Assembly (NCBI RefSeq): GCF_004745865.1
Contig: NZ_SRKZ01000001.1
Coordinates: 1,407,786-1,471,785 of the forward strand
Length of the DNA: 64,000 nt
From: Hymenobacter wooponensis
GTDB taxonomy: Bacteria; Bacteroidota; Bacteroidia; Cytophagales; Hymenobacteraceae
Reading direction: 5' to 3'
In this document: positions 36,492-44,635 of the stretch, piece after piece
How positions within the stretch are numbered: the stretch's first letter is position 1
Layout of the letters: each line of letters opens with the position of its first letter
The notes under the pieces: model-generated
The model's input: only the letters and a program-made list of their open reading frames with translations
Told to the model about the DNA's origin: nothing
The model's database searches: none
Program-made: the position numbers and the translations under genes

Positions 36492-37757
36492 TTAGAACGC
36501 TTCGCCCACGGCGAAGATGATCCCGGAGTTGCCGCCGGAGCCGACACCGTAATCTAAGCGAATGTTGAGCCGGTCGCGGCGGTTGAAGCGGAAACGGGCT
36601 CCTACCCCACCAGCAAACTTGGTATCCTCAAACGTGTAATCGCCTAAGCGCGGGGCTACCTGGCCTACCGCGCCAAACACTACCCCATCGAAGCGCCAGA
36701 ATAGTTTCTGCCGGATTTCAGCCTGGGCTGTGGTAAACTGACGGTCACGGAAGCGTGCTTCATAAATGCCGCGCATCAGATAGGCATTGTTGTAGAGCGA
36801 GCCGCCCAACGTGGCACCCATGCCACCTAACTCCCGGAACGGCACGCTACCCGTGTGGTACTGCCCCAAAAATTGCAGCGCCAAAATGGTGTTGTTGGTC
36901 CCGAACAGTGGGTTGAAGTGGCGGGCGTCCACCATGTAGCGCGTAAACTTGTAGTCGCTACCTAGTGCACCGCCATTGAACAGGATGTGTGCATCCACAA
37001 AGTTACCCGTGTAGGTTGCCAGCACATTGTCGCGGCCATCATACAGAATTGCCGGACCCACGCCCGATGTCCGGTAGCCAGCGCGCTGAGAGGCCGGAAT
37101 ATTGTAGTACTGCGTTGCAGGGTTATTAACCGGGTCCTGCGGATCTTTCAGCTCTACGGTGCCCAGGTCTGTGAAGCGGTAACGAATACCTACGAACAGA
37201 TTGGGTACTACCTTGGCCAGCACCTTTTCATCAAACACCCACAGCGGGTATTTGATCTGGGTTTCGTCGCTCTTACGGGTGTTATTGCCAATACCGTAGT
37301 AGTTAAACACCAGGTCGTAGTAGCTTAACTCGCCAGAGAAGAAGAATTTCTCTTCGGGCGTGAAAACCGTGTGCGTCAACTGCACCGTGGTTTGCTTTTT
37401 CTGCGAAATCCAGGCAATCAACCGGGCATTCGACTTACGCACCATGGTATCTTGCCCAAACCGCCACACGGGCAAAATGGCTAGGCCACCTGCGAAACCA
37501 GTTTCCTGCTGATAGAAAGCAATGGGCACCGGAATAAAGCTGGGCTTATTAGGATCGGAAGGCGTGAGCTTGACGGGCGCAGGCGCCAACGCCCGGTTCA
37601 GACCCACGGGCGCGCCCTCCGCAGGATCTTCAGCAGTAGTAGGGGTTACCGATGACGCCCACAGCGTGGTGGAATCGGGAGTAACAGGGGCCGACTGGGC
37701 TAGAGCAGCGGGGGCGGCCAGCGAGCTTAGCGCTAACAGCGAGTACAGAAAGCGCAT
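36492..37757 (-). CDS. BamA/TamA-like outer-membrane beta-barrel protein
   Basis: 421 residues. A signal peptide (LLALSSLAAPAALAQ) and a Pro/Thr-rich spacer precede a long run of amphipathic beta strands ending in GIIFAVGEAF, with a terminal Phe typical of barrels. Segments such as YDGRDNVLATYTGNFVDAHI, FNPLFGTNNTILALQFLGQY and GGVGARFRFNRRDRLNIRLDYGVG match the surface-antigen (Omp85 C-terminal) family. No POTRA repeats are present, so it is a stand-alone 16-strand-type barrel with unknown cargo. Monocistronic. Confidence 0.82.
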   Translation of the reverse strand: MRFLYSLLALSSLAAPAALAQSAPVTPDSTTLWASSVTPTTAEDPAEGAPVGLNRALAPAPVKLTPSDPNKPSFIPVPIAFYQQETGFAGGLAILPVWRFGQDTMVRKSNARLIAWISQKKQTTVQLTHTVFTPEEKFFFSGELSYYDLVFNYYGIGNNTRKSDETQIKYPLWVFDEKVLAKVVPNLFVGIRYRFTDLGTVELKDPQDPVNNPATQYYNIPASQRAGYRTSGVGPAILYDGRDNVLATYTGNFVDAHILFNGGALGSDYKFTRYMVDARHFNPLFGTNNTILALQFLGQYHTGSVPFRELGGMGATLGGSLYNNAYLMRGIYEARFRDRQFTTAQAEIRQKLFWRFDGVVFGAVGQVAPRLGDYTFEDTKFAGGVGARFRFNRRDRLNIRLDYGVGSGGNSGIIFAVGEAF

Positions 37758-37873
37758 ACGTGGATGGCTTGGGAAGAAGTGAAGGGTATAGGCCTAGGAC
37801 CTGTGCTCGCAGCTGAACAAGCTGTAGTTCAGGACCGAACTTCTCAGCTAACGGAACAGTAGCCTTTGCGGTT

Positions 37874-38782
37874 TTACCCTACCAATAGCATGGAGAGAAC
37901 TCCCGCCAACATCACCAGCTTACACCCAGTACTTAACTGCGCAAAGTGCCGCCGCCGGTCGGCCCGCCGCAGCTGCGCCGCCAGCCAACCCAACGGCAAC
38001 AGCACCAGTAGCAATAACCATAGCCCCAGTGCCCAGTGCTCGGCTTCGACCAGTACTTTTTCTACCCCCAACACCAGCACTACCAGGCAAGCCAGAAAAA
38101 ACCCCGCCACCCATTTACTGCGCAGCACCCCCACCACCAGGGGCAGCGTGCGGCAATCGTGCGCGGCATCGCCGCGCATATCTTCAATATCCTTTACTAT
38201 TTCGCGCACCACCGTCAGCAGAAAAGCCGCCAGGGCATATAACCACACCGGTTTGGTACCCACCCGCAATTGCAGTTCTGGCAGTAGTACCAGCGCTGCC
38301 GTGAGAGCAGCAATGCTCACGTTGCCCACCAAGGCCACCCGCTTGAATCGCACAGAGTAGCCCCATAGCAAGAGCGCCGAGCCTAAATTTACTAGCCCCA
38401 GTAGCGGCGACAGTGCTCCACTCACCAATACTCCCAGCCCCGATAGTAACAAGTGGGCTACCATTGCGTGGCGCCGGTTTACCGCCTTTCCTACTACTAA
38501 CCGGTCGGGTCGGTTGATGGCGTCAATCTTTACGTCGTAGTAATCATTGATAATGTACCCGCCGGCCGCCACGCTTAGTGCGGCCAGGGCCAACAGCGCA
38601 AAGGACGGGTCCAGCACCACCGACCAGGGCGCATCGGGCAGCAGCAAGGCCTTCCGGACCAGCAGCAGGCACAGGGCCATAATCAGCAGGTTGGGCAGCC
38701 GAATCAGGAGGGCCAGCTGCCGCCAGGGGCCAGTATCCGCTGCGGGCGGCTGGTTGGAGCGGGGATGTTCAGGGGCAGCCAT
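37874..38782 (-). CDS. UbiA family prenyltransferase
   Basis: 302 residues from the ATG at 38782 with about eight membrane segments. The first Asp-rich motif is NDYYDVKID (Asn79, Asp80, Asp83, Asp87), then INRPDR; the second is DIEDMRGD. These bind the prenyl diphosphate through magnesium. Bacteroidota proteins of this kind are usually annotated as geranylgeranylglycerol-phosphate geranylgeranyltransferase because they resemble the archaeal ether-lipid enzyme; menaquinone prenylation (MenA) is the main alternative. No quinone genes are near. It is downstream of the cold-shock gene but separated by a terminator. Confidence 0.85.
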   Translation of the reverse strand: MAAPEHPRSNQPPAADTGPWRQLALLIRLPNLLIMALCLLLVRKALLLPDAPWSVVLDPSFALLALAALSVAAGGYIINDYYDVKIDAINRPDRLVVGKAVNRRHAMVAHLLLSGLGVLVSGALSPLLGLVNLGSALLLWGYSVRFKRVALVGNVSIAALTAALVLLPELQLRVGTKPVWLYALAAFLLTVVREIVKDIEDMRGDAAHDCRTLPLVVGVLRSKWVAGFFLACLVVLVLGVEKVLVEAEHWALGLWLLLLVLLPLGWLAAQLRRADRRRHFAQLSTGCKLVMLAGVLSMLLVG

Positions 38783-38890
38783 TAGAATAGAAACAATACT
38801 AGTAGTGGCTGCAAAGATGCACCCCAGCCAAATAGGAAGACGAACGAACGAACTACCTGAAGCTCGACCGGTACACTGGCCTAGCAATAG

Positions 38891-38920
38891 AAAGCCCCTC
38901 CCGGTAGCGGGAGGGGCTTT
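38891..38920 (-). terminator. Intrinsic terminator of the cold-shock gene
   Basis: Perfect 13-bp arms AAAGCCCCTCCCG/CGGGAGGGGCTTT with a 4-base loop. Confidence 0.85.
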
Positions 38921-38955
38921 GCTCAGTTGTTACAATCATCTGAGCAGACCGAAGT

Positions 38956-39150
38956 CTACACTTTCTTCACATTCACCGCATTAACACCTTTGCGGCCTTC
39001 CTGCGTTTCGAATTCAACGCGGTCATTCTGTTGGATCTGGCCCCCGTTAAGACCGGTAATGTGGACGAAGAAGTCTTCCTTCGAGCCGTCTTCCGTAATG
39101 AAGCCGTAGCCCTTCGACTCATTAAAGAATTTTACGGTTCCTGTTTTCAT
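38956..39150 (-). CDS. Cold-shock domain protein
   Basis: 64 residues: a single OB-fold cold-shock domain. RNP1 KGYGFI and RNP2 DFFVHI are intact, and the start [14 protein letters not shown] is standard. It binds single-stranded RNA/DNA and melts mRNA structure. It stands alone between two terminators (38891-38920 and 39205-39245), so it has its own promoter in the 39151-39204 stretch, where TATATTTA at 39185-39192 (minus strand) is a possible -7 box. Confidence 0.95.
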   Translation of the reverse strand: MKTGTVKFFNESKGYGFITEDGSKEDFFVHITGLNGGQIQQNDRVEFETQEGRKGVNAVNVKKV

Positions 39151-39204
39151 GAAATAAAAAGAAATGGTGTGAATGATTGGTGGGTAAATATAGAGGGATT
39201 TTGG

Positions 39205-39245
39205 AAAAGCACAACCCCGCCTAAAGTGGGCGGGGTTGTGCTTTT
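39205..39245 (-). terminator. Intrinsic terminator of kdsC
   Basis: Perfect 17-bp arms (39205-39221, 39229-39245) with a 7-base loop, starting AAAAGCACAACCCCGCC. Confidence 0.9.
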
Positions 39246-39288
39246 CTTCTTGTTATGTACTGCTGGATAACTAGCTACCTGAACTGGC

Positions 39289-39789
39289 CTACCAGGTTTT
39301 CTGAGTGCGCATTACATCTTCAATCAGCTCACGTACGGCCCCGTGCCCACCGCGCAGCGCAGTGGTGTAGTTGCTGATTTCGCGCACGTCGCGGGCGGCA
39401 TCGGCGGGGCAAGCGGCCACGGCACAGCGGCGCATTACTTCAGCATCGGGCACATCGTCGCCCATGTAGGCAATGTTAGCGGGGTCGAGGCGGTAGGTGT
39501 TGATGTAGTTGTTGAAGATCTTCATCTTATCATCCACGCCCAGAAAAATGTCCCGGATATCCAACGACTCCAGCCGTTTCCGAACGCCTTCTTCTTCTCT
39601 ACCCGAGATAACCGCAATGCGGTAACCTTGGCGTAAGGCATGCCGAATGGCAAAACCATCTCGAATGTGAAAGGCCCGGGCCTGCTCACCGGAGTTGAAA
39701 GCCAGTAGGGTTCCATCGGTCAGAACACCATCTACATCCAACACAAAAGCCTTGATAACTGATAAGTCAGGCGTGGTCTGCTCACTCAT
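39289..39789 (-). CDS. kdsC: 3-deoxy-D-manno-octulosonate 8-phosphate phosphatase, KdsC-type HAD
   Basis: 166 residues from the ATG at 39789. HAD motif I is FVLDVDGVLTDG (Asp18, Asp20), motif II AVISGREEE, and motif III/IV AYMGDDVPDAEVM. Short C0-type HADs of this size release phosphate from KDO-8-P in LPS core synthesis and work as tetramers. No cap domain. It lies 83 bases after iscX on the same strand; such HAD genes often sit near DUF2520 genes in Bacteroidota, as here. Confidence 0.9.
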   Translation of the reverse strand: MSEQTTPDLSVIKAFVLDVDGVLTDGTLLAFNSGEQARAFHIRDGFAIRHALRQGYRIAVISGREEEGVRKRLESLDIRDIFLGVDDKMKIFNNYINTYRLDPANIAYMGDDVPDAEVMRRCAVAACPADAARDVREISNYTTALRGGHGAVRELIEDVMRTQKTW

Positions 39790-39872
39790 ATAAGATGACA
39801 AAAGGTATTCCGGAGCGGTGCCGGGCGCAGAAAGCGCATAGTTAAGCGCCGAGGCGGTGCTAGGCCAGTACC

Positions 39873-40109
39873 TTATTGGTTATCACGCCACTCGTACACC
39901 CACTTGGCCTGAATTTGCTCCAAGTGACCCTCGGTGGCCTGTTCACGGGTACCCTCAAAATTGGGCAATGTCAGTACCCACTCCAGCAGATCGGTGAAGC
40001 GTATGCGGTAGATTTTAGCCTCGTTGAAGTCGTCACCGAACTTCTCGTACAGCGCCATGGCGATATCCTCATGGTCGCTCCACTTAATAGGGGGCTCGAA
40101 GTGGTTCAT
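39873..40109 (-). CDS. iscX: Fe-S cluster assembly protein IscX
   Basis: 78 residues. The small acidic helical IscX/YfhJ fold is recognisable from IKWSDHEDIAMALYEKFGDD, IRFTDLLEWVLTLPNFEG and the Trp-rich end KWVYEWRDN. In E. coli IscX binds IscS and modulates cluster assembly. The ISC-type ferredoxin gene lies just upstream with a hairpin repeat between, which supports a joint role. No other isc genes are in the window. Confidence 0.92.
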   Translation of the reverse strand: MNHFEPPIKWSDHEDIAMALYEKFGDDFNEAKIYRIRFTDLLEWVLTLPNFEGTREQATEGHLEQIQAKWVYEWRDNQ

Positions 40110-40133
40110 TAGATACAGTTGTCAGTTAGAAGT

Positions 40134-40192
40134 TGCCAGTTGCTAGAAAACGCCTGCAGAACAAATCTGCATCAGACGGCTCGCCACTGGCA
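40134..40192. repeat. Imperfect hairpin repeat between fdx and iscX
   Basis: Outer arms 40134-40146 and 40180-40192 (10 of 13 paired) and inner arms TGCAGA/TCTGCA (40155-40171). The flank TCAGTTAGAAGTTGCCAG looks like an intergenic repeat unit. It may be a palindromic repeat or an mRNA-processing stem. Confidence 0.4.
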
Positions 40193-40200
40193 GCTCGGGA

Positions 40201-40530
40201 TTAGTGGCCTAGGAAGTTCTGCGGCGGAATCATCACCACCACGTCCTGGTTACCCTGCATTACGCACTGGCAGCCAAGGCGCGAATTGATCCGGGGATCA
40301 ACAGCCCGGTCGATGAAGTCTTCTTCTTTATCGCTGATTTCCGGGAGATCTTCTTCTCCCTGCAGAATATAGACGTGGCAGGTACTGCAGCCACACACTC
40401 CACCACAGTTGTGCTGCAGCTGGATGTCGTTGTTGAGGGCAACGTCGAGTACAGATTCGCCCTGGGCGGCCACGTGGGTCTGATCGGGCTGGCCGTCCTG
40501 AAACTTAAAGGTGATATTAACGACTTTCAC
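40201..40530 (-). CDS. fdx: ISC-type 2Fe-2S ferredoxin
   Basis: 109 residues with a GTG start at 40530 (MKVVNITFKFQDG); the longer frame would include upstream promoter DNA. Ligands Cys42, Cys48, Cys51 and Cys87 are at the same numbering as in E. coli Fdx, with an extra Cys46 and Cys89. It supplies electrons for cluster assembly. Adjacent iscX supports this role over a general ferredoxin. A promoter-like box TACCTTCG is 34 bases upstream. Confidence 0.92.
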   Translation of the reverse strand: MKVVNITFKFQDGQPDQTHVAAQGESVLDVALNNDIQLQHNCGGVCGCSTCHVYILQGEEDLPEISDKEEDFIDRAVDPRINSRLGCQCVMQGNQDVVVMIPPQNFLGH

Positions 40531-40563
40531 GAGTAGCGCGTTGAAGCGGGCAAAATGCGGGCA

Positions 40564-40571
40564 CGAAGGTA
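40564..40571 (-). promoter_or_regulatory. Promoter-like box TACCTTCG for fdx
   Basis: One base off TAnnTTTG; lies in the gap before the GTG start of fdx, close to the stop of the upstream DUF2520 gene. Confidence 0.4.
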
Positions 40572-40595
40572 CATACCCCTCCCCCGGAATCAAAG

Positions 40596-41420
40596 CTAAA
40601 AAGCCCCTTCGTTGTTTTGCGCCTTGCCCCTTGCTTGCCGTTGAATACTGTCGGACAGTAGTTTATAAAGCATTTGCCAGTCAGGATAGGCCTCTAGGGC
40701 AGCTTCGTGGTGAGTCAGCGTGGGCTGGTCGTGGCGGGCCGCTGGGCCAGTTTGCACGCTGAAGGGCGGCTCTGCCAAGGCTTTGTCAATGGTTTCACGT
40801 ACCAGCGGAGCCAGCAGTTCCACGGGTAATCCATCCTCCGTCAGTAGCGCGTGGCTGATGCCGAGTAAGTGATTGGTAAAGTTGCAGGCAAACACGGCTG
40901 CAATGTGCAGGCGCAGCCGCTGGGTAGTATTTACCAGTCGCACATCGGCACTTAGCGTGTTAGCCAGGCCTAGTAACGTTGCTTCGCTGACCGTATCAGC
41001 CGCCTCTACGCATAGCGGCACTGTTTGCCACTCTATTGCGCGGCCGGGGCTAAACGTTTGCACGGGGTAAAGCACCCCTCCTCGGATGGTAGGCCACTTT
41101 CCAAAAACACTTAGTGGCAAAGCCCCGGCAGTATGTACCACCAGCGCTTCAGCCGGGAAGTGCGCCGCCGTTAGTACTGCTGGCACAGCAGCATCAGACA
41201 CGGCTACTATATATATATCGGCAACAGGCAGTTGCGTGAGGTCTATCGAGGCGGTTGCGCCTGGCAACTGCTTAGCTAAGGCAGCGGCAGTAGCATTTGT
41301 GCGGCTCCATACATGCACCACTTGATATCCGGCTCGGAAAAGGGCGGGTCCTAAGTGTTGAGCTACCCGCCCTGCTCCCAGTAGAACAATTCGGTGGCTC
41401 AGAAGCTCTTTTTCACTCAT
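40596..41420 (-). CDS. Rossmann-like and DUF2520 domain protein
   Basis: 274 residues from the ATG at 41420. The N-terminal NAD(P)-binding motif is IVLLGAGRVAQHLGPAL (GxGxxx), followed by VHVWSRT and IYIVAVSDAAVPAV. The C-terminal helical DUF2520 part contains RLRLHIAAVFACNFTNHLLG. The layout recalls ProC/6-phosphogluconate-like dehydrogenases, but the reaction is unknown. It is the first gene of the minus-strand run DUF2520-fdx-iscX-kdsC. Confidence 0.87.
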   Translation of the reverse strand: MSEKELLSHRIVLLGAGRVAQHLGPALFRAGYQVVHVWSRTNATAAALAKQLPGATASIDLTQLPVADIYIVAVSDAAVPAVLTAAHFPAEALVVHTAGALPLSVFGKWPTIRGGVLYPVQTFSPGRAIEWQTVPLCVEAADTVSEATLLGLANTLSADVRLVNTTQRLRLHIAAVFACNFTNHLLGISHALLTEDGLPVELLAPLVRETIDKALAEPPFSVQTGPAARHDQPTLTHHEAALEAYPDWQMLYKLLSDSIQRQARGKAQNNEGAF

Positions 41421-41569
41421 ACGTTGATTCAAATTTCTTAACAAAAAAGGGAGAACATTGCGGGTTTATTTAGGATTAAACAGGTTTTAGTGCATATTTT
41501 AACAACTTGTATATCAGCTCGACTTACTCTTGCTTTTCGCATTTACGCTTTTTTCTTCTTGTTCTTTCT

Positions 41570-44287
41570 ATGAAAAACTCATACGTACTAAGACATACAG
41601 CATCCTGGCGAAGGCTGGTTTTGGCAGGCCTACTAGGCCTAGGAGCCACGGCCGCCCGGGCCCAAAATCTAAATTACATCCCGGAGGGGGCCTCCAATAT
41701 TACCACTACCTACACCGACTTGGGTGCTACTGGTACGACAATCAGCACACCCAATACCGACGATGCTAACTCAGCAGCTCAGCCTATAGGATTTACATTC
41801 AGCTACAATGGTCAGTCGTTCACTGATTTTGTGCTGAACACGAACGGCTTCCTTAAGCTAGGCACTACGGCTCCTGCGGCTCCTTTCTTTTTCTCTGGGC
41901 CACAGGTTTCTACGGGTGGCCCCCTTAACAACGCCGCAGAAACCAATCTGCTGCTGCCCTTCAATGTCGATTTGGAATCAGCTACGGCAGGTACTGCTGA
42001 ATACCGAGTGGCTACCACCGGTGCAGCTCCTAATCGGGTCTGCACTATTCAATGGAAAAACGTAAGCGACAAGGCTTCAGGCTCCATTGGCAAGCAGCTT
42101 GATAACTTTCAGTTTCAGGTAAAGCTCTACGAGACGACTAACCGGGTAGAGTTTGTGTATGGCTCTGCTACGGCAGGTGCGGGTCCTAACAACTTCAAAT
42201 ATGTAGGGGTAGGCTTGAAAGGCTCTGGCACCGCCAATAACCAGCTTCTTACGGCGGTTAAGGGCTCAGCCCAAGCTTGGAGTGGCACTGGCTTTATGCC
42301 CATTAACTACTCTTCCACTACCAATGCGCATAATATCCGCTTATCAGTGCTGCCTGATGCAGGCCGCACGTATCGTTTCAACCCGCAGCAGGCTAGAGAT
42401 GCCAGCATATCGGCGGTTTACACACTAGGTAAACTGCCGGTTCCTTACGGTGCCCCTCATGTTATTCGGGCCTTCGTCCGGAATTTAGGCACCACCGCCC
42501 TGACCAACGTCAACGTCACGGTTACGGTAACCGGAGCGAACAGCTTCACTAACACCAAGACTATTGGCACATTAGGGCTTGGCATAGCAGGCACCCTATC
42601 ATTTGATGCGTTTACGCCCACGGCTACGGGCACCAACAACGTAACGGTTACCATAGCCAGCGACGACGATAATGCGAACAATACCGCTACATACACCCAG
42701 CAAATAACTACCGATACCTACTCTTACGCTAACCCTTCCCAGCCTGCGTCGGGAAACAGCGTGGGCTTAGGTACAAATGCAGGCATACTTGCTACCAAGT
42801 TCATAGCCAGCACTCCCCTCACGGTAACATCTATCTCTGTTCGTCTGGATGATCCGAACTCAGTTGGCAAAACGATTTATGCGGTGGTTTGCAACAATGC
42901 AGGCACCATCATTAGTCGTACTCCTGACTATGTGGTTACGGCGGCTGATATTGCTACTTCTAAGTCCTTTCCTTTCTCAACACCCGTACCGGTAGCCACG
43001 GGCGACTTTTATACTGGCATTGCACAAACCGCCAGCACTACGGCCCACTACCCAATTGGCGTTCAGGTAGAGAATCCTACGCGCTCAGGGGCTTACTACA
43101 TAATTGATCTGGCAGGAGGTCAGCCAGATGACGTATCCGGCAACAATTTGGGGCGTCTGCTTATCGATGCAACCATTGGTGCTCCGCCCACTTGCCCACC
43201 ACCTTCCGCAGTAACAGTTTCTAATGCCTCAGCTACTACCGTTGTGGTGAGTGCTACGGGCACGGCTAATGCCACAGGTTACACCATCATTTATGGTCCA
43301 CGGGGCTTTGACCCCAACGGCACCGCCAGAACATTGGTGACGGCAAATGCATTGCCCTACACTCTGACTGGCCTAACGGCTTCTACCACCTATGATCTAT
43401 ATATCCGGGCCAATTGCTCAGCTACTGATCAAAGTGCTCTTTCAGGCCCCGTTGCTTTCACTACCCTTTGCACGCCTCCGGTTATTGCTAACTTCCCCTA
43501 CGCCGAGAACTTTAATACGATAGCCCCCGGACTTACGCTGCCCTGCGGCATCACAGTAGCGGATGTTAATGGTGATAACAACACCTGGCGGGTTCCTACT
43601 ACCGTAGTGAGCCCTACCAATACCTTGGCTAACGCCATGATGTATGGCTACAACAGTGCTGACGCTACTAAAGGCGGCGATGACTGGTTCTTCACGCCAG
43701 CCTTGGCCTTGCGTGCTGGCTCGCGCTATCAGCTATCATTTAAATACAAGACGGACCTAGGCCAGTTTCCCACCTCCGAGAAGTTGGAAGTGAAATATGG
43801 TACTGGCACCACGCCTGCTGAGCAAACCAACTTGCTGTGGAGAAACGAGAACATTACCAATACGGCCTTGGTAACTACTACGAGCGGTACGGGCGCTACC
43901 CAAGTAATGCCAATAACCCCCGGTGCTGACGGCACTGTTTACATTGGCTTCCACGCCTACAGCGCAGCTGACCAGTTTAACTTATACGTAGACGATATCT
44001 CCATCAACTCGGTGGTAACTGGTCTCTCAGATGCGTTGGTGCGGGCGGTGAACGTCTATCCTAACCCCTCGGCTGGCATGTTTACGGTGGAAGTACGCGG
44101 CGCTAATGCGAAAGGCGCCATGCAGGTAGAAGTAACTAACCTGCTAGGCCAGCGGGTACACACGGCTACTATCCGCGACAACTCCGAGAACAGAATAGAC
44201 CTTTCTACTCTGGCCAGTGGCATGTACACCATGAAGGTTCTATCTGGCAATGACTATATGATTCGAAACATTGTAGTGCAGAAATAA
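41570..44287 (+). CDS. T9SS-secreted surface protein with FN3 domain
   Basis: 905 residues from the ATG at 41570. Signal peptide LVLAGLLGLGATAARAQ; N-terminal beta domain (IGFTFSYNGQSFTDFVLNTN) of the type common in Bacteroidota surface proteins; CARDB-like segment around TNVNVTVTVTGANSFTN; an FN3 domain (CPPPSAVTVSNASATTVVVS, about 555-650); a jelly-roll 'choice-of-anchor' type domain (YAENFNTIAPGLTLPCGI, about 660-815); and a type A sorting domain (VNVYPNPSAGMFTVEVRGA to IVVQK). No catalytic motif seen. It should be exported by T9SS and processed by PorU. It is followed by a perfect 28-bp hairpin and transcribed alone. Confidence 0.85.
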   Translation: MKNSYVLRHTASWRRLVLAGLLGLGATAARAQNLNYIPEGASNITTTYTDLGATGTTISTPNTDDANSAAQPIGFTFSYNGQSFTDFVLNTNGFLKLGTTAPAAPFFFSGPQVSTGGPLNNAAETNLLLPFNVDLESATAGTAEYRVATTGAAPNRVCTIQWKNVSDKASGSIGKQLDNFQFQVKLYETTNRVEFVYGSATAGAGPNNFKYVGVGLKGSGTANNQLLTAVKGSAQAWSGTGFMPINYSSTTNAHNIRLSVLPDAGRTYRFNPQQARDASISAVYTLGKLPVPYGAPHVIRAFVRNLGTTALTNVNVTVTVTGANSFTNTKTIGTLGLGIAGTLSFDAFTPTATGTNNVTVTIASDDDNANNTATYTQQITTDTYSYANPSQPASGNSVGLGTNAGILATKFIASTPLTVTSISVRLDDPNSVGKTIYAVVCNNAGTIISRTPDYVVTAADIATSKSFPFSTPVPVATGDFYTGIAQTASTTAHYPIGVQVENPTRSGAYYIIDLAGGQPDDVSGNNLGRLLIDATIGAPPTCPPPSAVTVSNASATTVVVSATGTANATGYTIIYGPRGFDPNGTARTLVTANALPYTLTGLTASTTYDLYIRANCSATDQSALSGPVAFTTLCTPPVIANFPYAENFNTIAPGLTLPCGITVADVNGDNNTWRVPTTVVSPTNTLANAMMYGYNSADATKGGDDWFFTPALALRAGSRYQLSFKYKTDLGQFPTSEKLEVKYGTGTTPAEQTNLLWRNENITNTALVTTTSGTGATQVMPITPGADGTVYIGFHAYSAADQFNLYVDDISINSVVTGLSDALVRAVNVYPNPSAGMFTVEVRGANAKGAMQVEVTNLLGQRVHTATIRDNSENRIDLSTLASGMYTMKVLSGNDYMIRNIVVQK

Positions 44288-44298
44288 CCCATTGCTTG

Positions 44299-44356
44299 AG
44301 CATAGGGGCAGTAAAAAGGGACGCTAGTTAGCGTCCCTTTTTACTGCCCCTATGCT
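44299..44356. terminator. Perfect 28-bp hairpin after the T9SS cargo gene
   Basis: Arms 44299-44326 and 44329-44356 are perfectly complementary with only a 2-base spacer. A T5 run lies inside the right arm, so transcription from the left may end there. Confidence 0.75.
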
Positions 44357-44576
44357 GACTACTTATTACCTGTCAGCTATGGTCAACTAATGTTAACTAC
44401 TAGGCGCAGAATGCATAAAAATGTGAGCGTCTGCTTGCCAGAAAGAGTGGCCTAGAGCAGCCAACCCAATAGCTGCAAGACGCAGCCTACCTTCTGCATT
44501 CAGCAGGTATTTGTACCTCTGCGCTAGGGCCTTGAAGTTGACACCTCCTAGATCCTTCTTAAAGAACCTATACACA
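44357..44576. other. Intergenic region between convergent T9SS cargo gene and ccmF
   Basis: With the two flanking hairpins, the gap 44288-44635 is 348 bases. One GGCCTAG (about 44448) is seen. A 60-codon minus-strand frame at 44393-44575 has no start context or family signs and is not called. Confidence 0.4.
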
Positions 44577-44610
44577 AACTGCCCCGACCACTCAATGATC
44601 GGGGCAGTTT
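44577..44610 (-). terminator. Intrinsic terminator of ccmF
   Basis: Perfect 12-bp arms AAACTGCCCCGA/TCGGGGCAGTTT with a 10-base loop. Confidence 0.8.
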
Positions 44611-44635
44611 AATAATGCTTATACAGCCTAAGATG

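Noticed and set aside
44393..44575. 60-codon minus-strand frame in the cargo-ccmF gap
   Set aside because: Looks protein-like at first, but no family, no promoter and no conserved features were seen; it may be a remnant.
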